Positions 43,384-51,201 are shown, counted from the stretch's first letter. The stretch is DNA of 64,000 bases from a virus (IMGVR_UViG_3300035190_001334:62001-126000), one strand, 5' to 3'. Program-made: numbers and translations. The notes: a model not told the origin generated them from the sequence alone.

Positions 43384-43708
43384 AAACTTTATTGTCGCTA
43401 GACTTTACGATAACGATTATGGACAAACGCTAGCTGAAGGATTGCAAGAGGCTATTCTTGATTACGGTTTGGAAAATGCTAGCGAAGCTTTACTAAAAAG
43501 GTTTCTAATCAATTTCACCATAGGCAAGCACCTATGCAAGCATACAAGACTGAATAAGTTGGAGTTGGATATAGATTATATCAAATCAGTTGACAGCTAT
43601 CTAACTGAACAGCTTAGGGTTAGCTTTGAAAAATCTGCCCCAACACTTGACCATGACGGAGGCTCGGCAGTCTTTGACCTGAATCTTTTAAAATCGTGGA
43701 CTTACTAG
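43376..43708 (+). CDS. Hypothetical early protein
   Basis: 110 residues from the ATG at 43376, overlapping the previous gene by eight bases. Helical (GLQEAILDYGLENASEALLK; KLELDIDYIKSVDSYLTEQL). Last gene before a stem-loop. No family recognised. Confidence 0.55.
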   Translation: MTKNFIVARLYDNDYGQTLAEGLQEAILDYGLENASEALLKRFLINFTIGKHLCKHTRLNKLELDIDYIKSVDSYLTEQLRVSFEKSAPTLDHDGGSAVFDLNLLKSWTY

Positions 43709-43734
43709 ATTTACTCCCAAAGGTATACAAAATA

Positions 43735-43789
43735 ACTTGACTTTTCCTATCTGTTCGTGAGAAGCTACCCTTAACGAACAGACAAAAGC
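43735..43789 (+). repeat. Intergenic stem-loop, TTCCTA/AAGAG type
   Basis: TTGACTTTTCCTA, stem TCTGTTCGT (43750-43758), loop, stem ACGAACAGA (43774-43782), CAAAAGC. A perfect nine-pair stem with a sequence different from the other members, while the flanks are kept. Confidence 0.6.
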
Positions 43790-43832
43790 AGTCACGCTCT
43801 ACAACAAACTTTTACAATCGGAATATTACGCC

Positions 43833-43994
43833 ATGAAAACATATCAATCACCATTTCATGCAACTTTACCAAAAAGTGAAGCAGACAAAGCTTGCATCGA
43901 AGCTGACTACACGATACATAATCGAGACTTGCCACTATCTCGCCCAACATCAAGGCGCAATTCTTGGAGCTTAATTCCAGCCATCAAATATTAG
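43833..43994 (+). CDS. Very small hypothetical protein
   Basis: 53 residues (MKTYQSPFHATLPKSEADKA and on), ending in a basic Ser/Pro stretch (SRPTSRRNSWSLIPAIKY). Preceded by CGGAATATTACGCC without a strong ribosome site. Followed by an imperfect GGGTA/TACCC hairpin at 44010-44030. Moderately convincing. Confidence 0.35.
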   Translation: MKTYQSPFHATLPKSEADKACIEADYTIHNRDLPLSRPTSRRNSWSLIPAIKY

Positions 43995-44108
43995 AGCATC
44001 GTATGGGAGGGTATACCCTTAACTACCCTCTCTTTAATTCGCTCACTACGTCAGTTACGCTCATTCTTTCCACTGACGTTAGTTGCCAACTTTCTCAGGA
44101 AAATAACT

Positions 44109-44294
44109 ATGGAAACTGAAATTATCTACAGGTTGCAAGTCTACCGTGACACATACAACGACTTCAAAGACGCTGGTTTTGATGATTGGCTTGATGAAGC
44201 TGATGCAAAAGATTTTTTAGACCATCAACAGAAAGATTATGAGCATGAGTTATGGAGACTCATTAAAATCACAACTACCTATGAACCTATCTAA
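44109..44294 (+). CDS. Hypothetical small acidic protein
   Basis: 61 residues (VYRDTYNDFKDAGFDDWLDE), acidic and aromatic. Shine-Dalgarno CAGGAAAA. Overlaps the next gene by 14 bases. No family recognised. Confidence 0.5.
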   Translation: METEIIYRLQVYRDTYNDFKDAGFDDWLDEADAKDFLDHQQKDYEHELWRLIKITTTYEPI

Positions 44295-44448
44295 ACTCAC
44301 TCACTGCTATCAACTCTCAATCGCTGAGAGAAGCGTCACCAAGACACGCAACCAAGTTAACCTTGTAAAGATAGCCTCACACCTGCAACAAGTCTCAAAT
44401 CGTCAAATCTTGCACTCTATAGGAGAATATCTCAATGACAATAACTAA
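44281..44448 (+). CDS. Hypothetical small protein
   Basis: 55 residues from the ATG at 44281. An upstream ATG at 44239 would overlap its neighbour by 56 bases and is less likely. Polar and helical (NQVNLVKIASHLQQVSNRQI). Overlaps the next gene by 14 bases. Confidence 0.4.
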   Translation: MNLSKLTHCYQLSIAERSVTKTRNQVNLVKIASHLQQVSNRQILHSIGEYLNDNN

Positions 44449-44791
44449 TCGATGGTTTATAGAAAAGAAGTTTTTAGAAGGTGATTGGACAGATTACCCT
44501 TTCAACCCTGAAAGTGGCTATGAAACTAAAGAACAAGCTGAACAGTACACACCCGCACCTCATCATGGTTATGAGTATCGCGTCACTGAACGTCAAATAG
44601 AGTTTCCTGTTAAGCGTAATGTATTTCTCAAAAGTCGCGTTACTGAGTTGATAATAGATGGTCACTTGTACCGCAAAACTGAACTTCCAGATAGTTTTAC
44701 ATGGGAGCAGTTCGATTTCGATAATACATGGACAGAGCCTTACTTTCTCGATGTACCAGAACTTGAACGTGTCTTGACTTCACAGACGTAA
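44435..44791 (+). CDS. Hypothetical early protein
   Basis: 118 residues, rich in Tyr, Trp and Glu (WFIEKKFLEGDWTDYPFNPE; YETKEQAEQYTPAPHHGYEY). Looks like the small beta-sheet phage proteins that follow W...K.....W......Y.T...A. Shine-Dalgarno AGGAGAA. Followed by two hairpins. No function known. Confidence 0.55.
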   Translation: MTITNRWFIEKKFLEGDWTDYPFNPESGYETKEQAEQYTPAPHHGYEYRVTERQIEFPVKRNVFLKSRVTELIIDGHLYRKTELPDSFTWEQFDFDNTWTEPYFLDVPELERVLTSQT

Positions 44792-44806
44792 AAGAAAAGA
44801 AGCCGT

Positions 44807-44845
44807 CCTTGCCCCTAGCAAGGCGTGGCGGTACACTAACCCGCC
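44807..44845 (+). other. Double intergenic hairpin
   Basis: CCTTGC (44807-44812) with GCAAGG (44818-44823) and GGCGG (44827-44831) with CCGCC (44841-44845). GC-rich against an AT-rich background, no T-run. Probably an mRNA structure between gene blocks. Confidence 0.5.
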
Positions 44846-44861
44846 GCTTGAGGTAAGAATA

Positions 44862-45107
44862 ATGACTAATTCGTTTACCCTTTGGGAAACTATCCGAAAT
44901 CGTCTTGAATACAAAATCAAGGCAGAAGTAAAAGCGAAAGCTGAATCCCTAATAAATTCTGGCGCTATAAACTTCGATGCTTACCCTGATAACGTTGAAC
45001 TCGCTGATTTATTACTCACTGCTGCTTTGCAAGACATCGTAGCCAAGCGCTTACACATCGCATCTAACAAGACCAGAAAAGAATTGAAAAACTTGAAGCA
45101 TTTCTAA
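44862..45107 (+). CDS. Hypothetical small helical protein
   Basis: 81 residues, helical and Lys/Ala-rich (RLEYKIKAEVKAKAESLINS; ALQDIVAKRLHIASNKTRKE). The stop overlaps the next ATG by one base. No family recognised. Confidence 0.5.
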   Translation: MTNSFTLWETIRNRLEYKIKAEVKAKAESLINSGAINFDAYPDNVELADLLLTAALQDIVAKRLHIASNKTRKELKNLKHF

Positions 45108-45367
45108 TGAACCAAACTTTCCGTATCAACAAAAATTGGTACATCGTCAAAGTCGAACCTATCGATATTCGCAGACCTTTTTTGCGAGTCATTGGTGAGT
45201 TCGCACACAAGCCAAACGTAGTGGATTACCCTATCCATTACAACGATGGAAGACAAAATCCAATCGCCTACGATTATCCCGAACGCATTCCCCAATTTGT
45301 CAAAAACAAAGTAGCCGCCTTGTACGAAAAATTTCCAATCTTAAAATGTGAGAAAAATCCCTCATGA
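45107..45367 (+). CDS. Hypothetical small early protein
   Basis: 86 residues, basic, beta-like (WYIVKVEPIDIRRPFLRVIG). Ends in CEKNPS; the stop overlaps the following ATG (ATGA). No family recognised. Confidence 0.5.
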   Translation: MNQTFRINKNWYIVKVEPIDIRRPFLRVIGEFAHKPNVVDYPIHYNDGRQNPIAYDYPERIPQFVKNKVAALYEKFPILKCEKNPS

Positions 45368-45729
45368 AAGCAATTGTAGTTTCCTATTCCAATCTCACTC
45401 GCAAGTATCGCGCCAAAGCTGAAGGCGTTCCTGCAATTTTTCGCAGTGTCGAACAAGACGGTGGCTACACTGCCCCTAGAATCGCTCAAGAGCTTGCAGA
45501 TAAATATAACTGATGTAAGTTCAACGGTGAAATCAAATATCGCTTAGAGCATGGCTTCTTACCCAATGGCGATGATGTATTCGTGTTTGTCAAAGATGTT
45601 CAACCACTCCTAGATGAAGTTGAGTACATTCTTTCAATTGACTACGACTCCCAAAATCGCAACTTGGAACTTTGCAAAGATACCGTTGACACACTTCGAG
45701 AAACTTACGAAAAATACACCAATGGCTAA
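45364..45729 (+). pseudogene. Phage hypothetical gene with an in-frame UGA at a probable Trp position
   Basis: From the ATG at 45364 one frame runs 49 codons to TGA (45511-45513) and then continues open for 71 codons to TAA at 45727-45729. The two halves together look like a widespread phage family: A......LA.K.(W)....GEI.Y.L..G.LPNGDDVFVFVKD, where the TGA takes the place of the Trp after the YN. The downstream gene starts inside the last codons (ATGGCTAA), so the second half was probably translated. Options are a Trp-to-stop mutation, stop-codon readthrough, or a sequencing error. Other genes here end normally at TGA, so general recoding is unlikely. Confidence 0.55.
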
Positions 45730-45997
45730 CAAACACTTACCGAAAAAAGGTAGCGCCGACTTTGGGACTGTTGAACATTATTACTTTGAGATTGAGAGAA
45801 AAATGGAACCAACTATTTTTAATTGTATCGAGTCTGCTATTGTTGCCCGTATCGATGGCGACTGGGATAATCCAGACCTACTAGACTACGGTGATTTGAA
45901 TGTGAGTGAAAAGGCTGATATTGAAAAAATTATATCAACTGCTCCTCTAGAAGAAACAGATAAATATAAATTGAGGGTTAAATATCTTGCAAACTAA
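45722..45997 (+). CDS. Hypothetical early protein
   Basis: 91 residues from the ATG at 45722. An in-frame ATG at 45614 lies inside the previous reading frame and is less likely. Acidic, with FGTVEHYYFEIERKMEPTIF and IDGDWDNPDLLDYGDLNVSE. Overlaps the next start by 11 bases. No family recognised. Confidence 0.5.
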   Translation: MANKHLPKKGSADFGTVEHYYFEIERKMEPTIFNCIESAIVARIDGDWDNPDLLDYGDLNVSEKADIEKIISTAPLEETDKYKLRVKYLAN

Positions 45998-46577
45998 AAA
46001 CCTCTCTCGCGAAGCCTTACTCACTTCTTTTCTGCAACGAGCTTGCGACATCTCTTCCAGTGGCTTGCAAATCTGCACTGACGGCTATCTCTATGCTTCT
46101 GGTGAAATGATAGCCGCTTGGCGCGAAGCCGTCTTGTTCATCGATTTTGGCTCTGATAAGGTATGCAATCGTAGAGCAGCTAACGACCTCAAAGAGTTGG
46201 CAGAAAAGGAAGGTGTCGTGTATGCCCCTTACAATACACACTCCTATGTAATCTCACGCGAATTTCAGTTTGCTGAGCGTATGGTGTCATATACCATCTG
46301 GGCTACCCCTAAAGATGTAAATCCAAAAAATATCTTTGCCCAATCGAAAAAAGTGCTTGACAAAGCTATAGAAAAAAATATAAGCTATGAAAGCATTCAC
46401 GCATTGATTGATTCAACACAACACATTGCATCGTTATTCAGTTTTGAGTTTGATGCAACACAGTACGAAACACAACGAAAACAACAAGAGCAACTAGAAC
46501 GCACTAAAAAACAAAAAGCTGCTCAGTATCATTTCCAAGAATATCAACGCATCACACAGGAGCTAGAGGCATCATGA
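45987..46577 (+). CDS. Hypothetical early protein
   Basis: 196 residues, starting at a TTG (45987) inside the previous gene. The N-terminal 110 residues look globular (SSGLQICTDGYLYASGEMIA; VCNRRAANDLKELAEKEGVV). The C-terminal 40 residues are a Gln/Lys coiled coil (YETQRKQQEQLERTKKQKAA). ATGA overlap with the next gene. No family recognised. Confidence 0.55.
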   Translation: MQTKNLSREALLTSFLQRACDISSSGLQICTDGYLYASGEMIAAWREAVLFIDFGSDKVCNRRAANDLKELAEKEGVVYAPYNTHSYVISREFQFAERMVSYTIWATPKDVNPKNIFAQSKKVLDKAIEKNISYESIHALIDSTQHIASLFSFEFDATQYETQRKQQEQLERTKKQKAAQYHFQEYQRITQELEAS

Positions 46578-46867
46578 ATAATAAAAAAGCAACATTCTGG
46601 AAGTATCAGGGAAATCACCACGAAGGTAGGAATTGTGAACGGAAAGACCCTCACAGTTTTGGACTTGCTTTAATTTCATTCATGGAATATATGCACAGGT
46701 CGGGTAATTACCAATATCCTGTAGATGAGTTTGATATTGAGCGTATCAAAATCACCAAACACAAACCCAAAGATGCTTTTGGTCAAGAAATTACAGTCTC
46801 AGCACCTCAAGAAATCTGGGATAAGGCGAAACAGTTTCAAGAAAGTATCGGATACCTGACAAATTAG
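46574..46867 (+). CDS. Hypothetical early protein
   Basis: 97 residues with KATFWKYQGNHHEGRNCERK and a later EIWDKAKQFQESIGYL helix. Coupled to the previous gene by ATGA, last before a hairpin pair. No family recognised. Confidence 0.5.
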   Translation: MNNKKATFWKYQGNHHEGRNCERKDPHSFGLALISFMEYMHRSGNYQYPVDEFDIERIKITKHKPKDAFGQEITVSAPQEIWDKAKQFQESIGYLTN

Positions 46868-46877
46868 ATTCTCTCTC

Positions 46878-46924
46878 GCTGGGTAGTCTTGTACTGCCTA
46901 GCCAAAGGTAATCTAGCGTTACCT
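46878..46924 (+). other. Two intergenic hairpins
   Basis: GCTGGGTAGT (46878-46887) with ACTGCCTAGC (46893-46902), ten pairs including two G-U, and AGGTAA (46906-46911) with TTACCT (46919-46924). They sit between gene blocks, just before the Shine-Dalgarno AAGGAGC of the next gene, so they could also affect its translation. Confidence 0.5.
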
Positions 46925-46952
46925 CAACAAACTACATTAAGGAGCAATTCAA

Positions 46953-47240
46953 ATGACTCTCGCTACACTACCTAAAAACCCTCTCACTCTCAAAGATTTC
47001 ACTCTCCACGACCTTTTCTTGCGCCAAAGCCTAGATAATACCTTCGGCAAGCTTGCAACGGGCTACAAGCCGCCTAAACTACAGGGGCGACCCCATGCAG
47101 TCAAAGAGTTCATTCTCTTGCACACAGAAAAAGAGTTGGTTATCCTCTACAGACACTCAGGACGCTTGATTGAAAAAGTGTTCACTGATGTAGATGCTTG
47201 CCTTGAATTTGCAGAAAAGAGATTTGGAGTGACATTGTAA
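46953..47240 (+). CDS. Hypothetical early protein
   Basis: 95 residues. Ser/Leu-rich start, then a basic loop (KLATGYKPPKLQGRPHAVKE) and strands (LLHTEKELVILYRHSGRLIE). Shine-Dalgarno AAGGAG. The TAATG junction couples it to the next gene. No family recognised. Confidence 0.55.
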   Translation: MTLATLPKNPLTLKDFTLHDLFLRQSLDNTFGKLATGYKPPKLQGRPHAVKEFILLHTEKELVILYRHSGRLIEKVFTDVDACLEFAEKRFGVTL

Positions 47241-47449
47241 TGATTACTACTTACCAAGAATTAAAGGAAGCTTTTTGCGACTTCAACGATAACAACGATG
47301 GGTTTCCCCCTGTAGACGTTCTACAAAACACTTCAAACTATTCTCTCGTTTATACAGGCGCAGAACCAATCGAACGTAAAGACTTCGAGATTTTGCTTGC
47401 TGAGTTTTGGGACTATATTGACTGGTACTTAGATGAGGAAACACCATGA
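47240..47449 (+). CDS. Small acidic protein
   Basis: 69 residues, very acidic and aromatic (EAFCDFNDNNDGFPPVDVLQ; LLAEFWDYIDWYLDEETP). Reminiscent of DNA-mimic-like small phage proteins by charge only. Coupled on both sides (TAATG, ATGA). Confidence 0.5.
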   Translation: MITTYQELKEAFCDFNDNNDGFPPVDVLQNTSNYSLVYTGAEPIERKDFEILLAEFWDYIDWYLDEETP

Positions 47450-47529
47450 CAATCGAACTTTCAATCTCAGGTGAGGCGGGGACGTTACTGCAAGACCTTT
47501 CCGCCTTATCACAATCAAGAAATCCTTAG
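47446..47529 (+). CDS. Very small peptide gene (uncertain)
   Basis: 27 residues (MTIELSISGEAGTLLQDLSA and on) coupled by ATGA to the acidic protein gene. Too short to be sure; kept because it fills the gap and has no overlapping alternative. Confidence 0.25.
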   Translation: MTIELSISGEAGTLLQDLSALSQSRNP

Positions 47530-47565
47530 CGACTAAATTCTACTACTACAAGAGGTAATCCTGAA

Positions 47566-48060
47566 ATGACCGCTACTACGCAGTTACACCATCGCCAGAC
47601 CGCACCACAACACTTCACCAATTCACGCATCACCTCACAAGTTTGCGCCATACTCAAGAGCGCTCGTAAATCCATAGCGGTCAGCAACCACGCTAAAGAC
47701 AAGTATGAGCGTTACTTGTGGCAACCACGAACAAATTCAGTCACCAAAAATGGCAGAGAGTTCCCAATCAGCCGACTCGACTACACCTCACTAAGATTCA
47801 GCACTTCTTTTTCTGCCCTCCTAGCGTCAGCGCAGGAAACTAACATCTTCGAGATTGTTTTGAATACAGATTATGAGGTAACTAAACTCGCTCTACGGGT
47901 AGATTTACCAACAAGCCCTGATACGGATATCATTCTCGTATTAGCTGGTGAACTGGAAACCGACAGACTTGAATACCAAAGCGTAAGACTGGTCACTTGG
48001 TACTTGAACCACAAAAACGACAATCATTCCACACTACAGAAAGAGAGATACGCATCATGA
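47566..48060 (+). CDS. Hypothetical early protein
   Basis: 164 residues. Basic N-terminus, helix-rich start (QVCAILKSARKSIAVSNHAK) and beta-like C-terminal half (TNIFEIVLNTDYEVTKLALR). Ends with an ATGA overlap. No family recognised. Confidence 0.5.
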   Translation: MTATTQLHHRQTAPQHFTNSRITSQVCAILKSARKSIAVSNHAKDKYERYLWQPRTNSVTKNGREFPISRLDYTSLRFSTSFSALLASAQETNIFEIVLNTDYEVTKLALRVDLPTSPDTDIILVLAGELETDRLEYQSVRLVTWYLNHKNDNHSTLQKERYAS

Positions 48061-48224
48061 TTGTAATCACAGAAGTTTCTAATCCCCAAGACATTCAAAA
48101 ATTTGATTCACTTCGAGAATTGTTGGTCTTCATTAATGCTTATCTCGTTGAAGGTAGTATTGATTACACTGAAGAAGACTACAAAGATGGCTTATCTTTT
48201 CTTGGTTTCGGTTTGGTAGGTTAG
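48057..48224 (+). CDS. Small protein with in-frame UAG and coding-like continuation
   Basis: 55 residues from the ATG at 48057 (MIVITEVSNPQDIQKFDSLR and on) ending at TAG 48222-48224. The same frame stays open for 34 more codons to TAA at 48327-48329. They encode LAYNIFEPSPQLAKIGATIA followed by LLGLTGAALTNIND, a plausible membrane helix with normal codon use. No start codon or ribosome site precedes that second part. It may be made by amber readthrough, or the TAG may be a recent mutation. Confidence 0.5.
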   Translation: MIVITEVSNPQDIQKFDSLRELLVFINAYLVEGSIDYTEEDYKDGLSFLGFGLVG

Positions 48225-48333
48225 CTTGCCTACAACATTTTTGAACCTAGCCCCCAACTCGCTAAGATTGGTGCAACTATTGCATTGCTTGGACTTACAG
48301 GCGCAGCTTTAACTAACATTAACGACTAAACAC

Positions 48334-48705
48334 ATGAAACCAAAAGAAATTCTCGACCGACTCACACCTTCATATCGCACAGTAGAAGCCATTAAGGGCG
48401 GCTTAGTCATCGTTGCAGCTATCGGCGCAGTTGGCGGCTTCATCTACCTTCTTGGCACTGAAGCTCTCAAAGCTCATGACCGAGCCTATAACAACTTGAT
48501 ACAGTTCTCTCTCGCTAATGGGTTGACTGCTGGTACTTGCAACCAGTGGGACACAGATAATGATGGTAGAATCTCTTGCACAGCTACTGACAAACAAGGA
48601 CGCTTCATTCAACTAGAGTGTGGTGCTAACTGGCTCTCAGAGAACACTGCTTCTTGCAATCTTCCCAAACTACGCATTCAATCCACCTCTTCTTCCTCTA
48701 ACTAG
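48334..48705 (+). CDS. Small membrane-anchored protein
   Basis: 123 residues with one membrane segment at about 21-44 (KGGLVIVAAIGAVGGFIYLL). A Cys-containing C-terminal domain follows (TCNQWDTDNDGRISCTATDK, an Asp/Asn loop), ending in a Ser-rich tail. The topology would put the C-terminal domain in the periplasm. Unknown family. Confidence 0.55.
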   Translation: MKPKEILDRLTPSYRTVEAIKGGLVIVAAIGAVGGFIYLLGTEALKAHDRAYNNLIQFSLANGLTAGTCNQWDTDNDGRISCTATDKQGRFIQLECGANWLSENTASCNLPKLRIQSTSSSSN

Positions 48706-48714
48706 GTACAATCA

Positions 48715-48810
48715 ATGTTTTTCCCTTGGACTGGTTTCTGTTTGACTGTTTGGATTGTATCTGTAACTATTGCAATGATTACACCTCCTAAAGATGATGG
48801 TAAAAAATAA
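48715..48810 (+). CDS. Very small membrane peptide
   Basis: 31 residues, one membrane segment (FFPWTGFCLTVWIVSVTIAM) and a charged end PPKDDGKK. The stop overlaps the next ATG (TAATG). Part of a run of small membrane-protein genes; holin-like or exclusion roles are possible. Confidence 0.4.
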   Translation: MFFPWTGFCLTVWIVSVTIAMITPPKDDGKK

Positions 48811-48965
48811 TGAAACTTGCTTGCTCATTCGGACTTCCAATTATTGTGGCTTTTGGATTATTTAGCCCTCTCACTAACAACTGGCTCAAAGGACTGACCC
48901 TAGCTGGAACTATCCTTTTCTGCACCGCTACAGCGATAGAAACATTCACTCAGGACGATAACTAA
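48810..48965 (+). CDS. Small two-pass membrane protein
   Basis: 51 residues with two membrane segments (CSFGLPIIVAFGLFSPL and LKGLTLAGTILFCTATAI) and an acidic tail ETFTQDDN. Starts in TAATG overlap with the previous gene and ends directly before the 370-residue gene. Could be a holin-like protein; no endolysin nearby. Confidence 0.45.
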   Translation: MKLACSFGLPIIVAFGLFSPLTNNWLKGLTLAGTILFCTATAIETFTQDDN

Positions 48966-50078
48966 ATGACAACTGCAACCGCTACAATCGACAACACACC
49001 AAAATCTCTTCACGTTAGCACGACTGGAGCGTTCGGTCAGCTTGAAACTTCCAAGGTAGTTCCAAAGATTACCCCTGATGATATCATCGCTGACGCTAAA
49101 CTCGAAGAGTGGCAATCTTTCATGTACCCCAACATGAACGAAGACAACACACCTGTAGATGCGCTCAAGTCGAACTACATTCGCCAAGAATTTCTTAAAG
49201 AAGAAGCAGTTGGTATCAACCCTGTATATCTTACGGATGAACATATCGACCATCACGGACGCAACTTCGCCCTCAAAGTTCCTGCTAAATACCGCATCAT
49301 TCAGTATCAAGATGGTTTGCGCTGGCTTGAGAATTACACCGATGAACGCTTGATTGAGATTCAAGATTGGCTCTTACTCGACTCTGGCGCTATTCTTGCA
49401 GTCAACAACTTGATTCCCGATGAAGTACTGACGATTCAAGGTGAAGCAGACAAAATCACTCCTTATATGATTTTCTGCCTTTCTCATGATGGAACCACTC
49501 CTCGCGCAGTTTTCTTCAGTTCGTTCCGAGCGATTTGCAAAAACACTTTGATGATGGCACTTGCGTCAGCCAAAGGCACTGAGAAATTCTTTGGCTTCGA
49601 CCCCAAGCCCAAAGGCAGCCACAAGTCACCGCAAGAATTGATGACAATGGCTAAGCGAAACATCGATTTAGCTAAAACTAAGTTCCACGATGAAACCGCA
49701 CCTCACCTCGAAGCCCTGCGCGACCTACAACTTGATACGAAAGTGGTTGATACTCTCACTCGCGACCTCTTTGCAATTCGCCGCACACAAGAGATTCCTG
49801 CGGTTCTCGATGAGGACGAAAGTTACCCATCTTCGGTCAAGAACTACCACAAGTTCATGGACATCTACAGAAGTTTGTCTGATGTCGATATTTTCGATGC
49901 AAGTCAGCACACTGGATATCGCTTTGCCAATGCTGCGACCTCCTTTGTCAAGACTACGGGCAAGGACTCTGGCTACGACCCATTATCGGGTTTCAAGGGC
50001 AATATGTTTGGTAAAGTGCGTAAGAATGCGTTCGACTATCTAGATGAGCTATTACCTGCTAAGCACATCGGAGCATAG
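48966..50078 (+). CDS. DUF932-like phage/plasmid protein
   Basis: 370 residues. Around residues 180-205 it has TTPRAVFFSSFRAICKNTLM followed by MALASAKG. This matches the (R).VC.NTL..A core of DUF932/TIGR03299 proteins, which are common in phages and plasmids and have no settled function. The N-terminal part (TTGAFGQLETSKVVPKITPD) and the C-terminal NMFGKVRKNAFDYLDE also fit the family shape. It is the largest early gene apart from IscB. Followed by a terminator-like hairpin. Confidence 0.6.
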   Translation: MTTATATIDNTPKSLHVSTTGAFGQLETSKVVPKITPDDIIADAKLEEWQSFMYPNMNEDNTPVDALKSNYIRQEFLKEEAVGINPVYLTDEHIDHHGRNFALKVPAKYRIIQYQDGLRWLENYTDERLIEIQDWLLLDSGAILAVNNLIPDEVLTIQGEADKITPYMIFCLSHDGTTPRAVFFSSFRAICKNTLMMALASAKGTEKFFGFDPKPKGSHKSPQELMTMAKRNIDLAKTKFHDETAPHLEALRDLQLDTKVVDTLTRDLFAIRRTQEIPAVLDEDESYPSSVKNYHKFMDIYRSLSDVDIFDASQHTGYRFANAATSFVKTTGKDSGYDPLSGFKGNMFGKVRKNAFDYLDELLPAKHIGA

Positions 50079-50089
50079 ATAAGTCTTTA

Positions 50090-50115
50090 GAGGGAGTGAC
50101 AACAAAAACTCCCTC
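50090..50115 (+). terminator. Terminator-like hairpin after DUF932-like gene
   Basis: GAGGGAGT (50090-50097) pairs with ACTCCCTC (50108-50115), followed after ten bases by ATTTTTATT. The short distance to a T-run makes termination likely. Confidence 0.5.
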
Positions 50116-50151
50116 GCTCTACAATTTTTATTCACTAACAGGAAACGAATT

Positions 50152-50352
50152 ATGAAAACTCTTCTCGCTGTAATTATTGCTATCCCTCTTGCAATCAGTT
50201 TCTCTGCTTTTTTTGCTTATGTTTTCATGCTCCTATGGAACTGGGCTTTGGTTGGTATTTTCCCTGCTGTACCTGTGCTTGAGTTCTACAAAGCTTGGGG
50301 CTTGACAATCTTACTATCAATCATCGGTTCATTTTTCAAAAGTAGCAAGTAA
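50152..50352 (+). CDS. Small two-pass membrane protein
   Basis: 66 residues with hydrophobic segments at about 3-30 (LLAVIIAIPLAISFSAFFAY and on) and 46-60 (WGLTILLSIIGSFF). Shine-Dalgarno AGGAAAC. Function unknown. Confidence 0.5.
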   Translation: MKTLLAVIIAIPLAISFSAFFAYVFMLLWNWALVGIFPAVPVLEFYKAWGLTILLSIIGSFFKSSK

Positions 50353-50357
50353 TCCTT

Positions 50358-50522
50358 ATGACACAACAACAAGTAATCCATTTGATGAGCAGCGCGACAT
50401 CTGAAAGTGACTGGAACGACAAATGTGACCAAGTTAAAACTGCTTGCAATGGCTACCCTGATTTTTGGTTTTCGTCGATTGTTCCTTCTGGTTTAGTTGA
50501 TAGAGTTTCTGCTAAGTGGTAA
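50358..50522 (+). CDS. Small widespread phage protein (W..K...VK....YP.FWF family)
   Basis: 54 residues. ESDWNDKCDQVKTACNGYPD, then FWFSSIVPSGL, matches a short pattern I know from many phages (S..EW..NCD.VK.A..G.YP.FW...I..SG). No function known. It follows the small membrane protein after five bases. Confidence 0.55.
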   Translation: MTQQQVIHLMSSATSESDWNDKCDQVKTACNGYPDFWFSSIVPSGLVDRVSAKW

Positions 50523-50553
50523 AAGCTCTAGGCAATGTCAATAAGTCCTAATC

Positions 50554-50643
50554 ACAGAACCCGAAAAAGACCGCTTGTGCTGAGCAAGAGTCGCAGCTAC
50601 CCGTACCCAACAAAGGACGGTTGACGGTTGCTATAGGTTCTGT
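50554..50643 (+). ncRNA. Possible structured RNA closed by an 8-bp stem and T-run
   Basis: ACAGAACC (50554-50561) pairs with GGTTCTGT (50636-50643), followed by TTTATTTTTCTTT. The 74-base interior has smaller stem options and a GC-richer composition than its surroundings. TCCTA stands just upstream, as in the other intergenic stem-loops. It could be a small RNA ending in a terminator or a leader for the next gene. Confidence 0.35.
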
Positions 50644-50676
50644 TTTATTTTTCTTTAACTATTAGGAGAAACTTCC

Positions 50677-51201
50677 ATGTCTTACGCTAGAGTTCGAGTC
50701 GAAAAGTTTGGTGACAATTTCTATTTGCAAATTAATGGTCAGACTAAGCAGTTCAATCGTGAGTCATCTGACCTACTAACATCACCTATCGAAGCTGCTG
50801 AAGATTTTCGTAGTGGCATTTTCTCTTCTGGTTTTGTGGTTAAATTCTCTGACGGTGCAAAGACATTAGCTATAGACTTTCAGTACTCGTTTAGTCCCAA
50901 GGAAACAGACGCTAACCCATTGGCAGAGATTCGGCGCAGAGTTCGACTGGTGCAAGAGACTTTCGCTAAAGCAGAGGCAGAAAAAGAAGTGTGGGAAGGT
51001 ATTGTCGGTGAGCTACCGCTAGTTACTGAGTCTGAGGAGTTGTACGATGTATTTTTCCTTGGAACTACCCCTGACTGCATTCAAGTCACTCGTATCGCCG
51101 CTAAAGCTGTTACTTTAGCCGAAGCTCAAAGCTGGAAATTACATTGGGAAGGTTTCTTTATTGCGCCTTCTGGTAAATATAAAGTTGGATATAAACTCTA
51201 A
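50677..51201 (+). CDS. Hypothetical early protein
   Basis: 174 residues. Strand-rich N-terminus (GDNFYLQINGQTKQFNRESS), a central charged helix (EIRRRVRLVQETFAKAEAEK) and a C-terminal DVFFLGTTPDCIQVTRIAAK. Shine-Dalgarno AGGAGAAA. The stop overlaps the next ATG. No family recognised. Confidence 0.55.
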   Translation: MSYARVRVEKFGDNFYLQINGQTKQFNRESSDLLTSPIEAAEDFRSGIFSSGFVVKFSDGAKTLAIDFQYSFSPKETDANPLAEIRRRVRLVQETFAKAEAEKEVWEGIVGELPLVTESEELYDVFFLGTTPDCIQVTRIAAKAVTLAEAQSWKLHWEGFFIAPSGKYKVGYKL

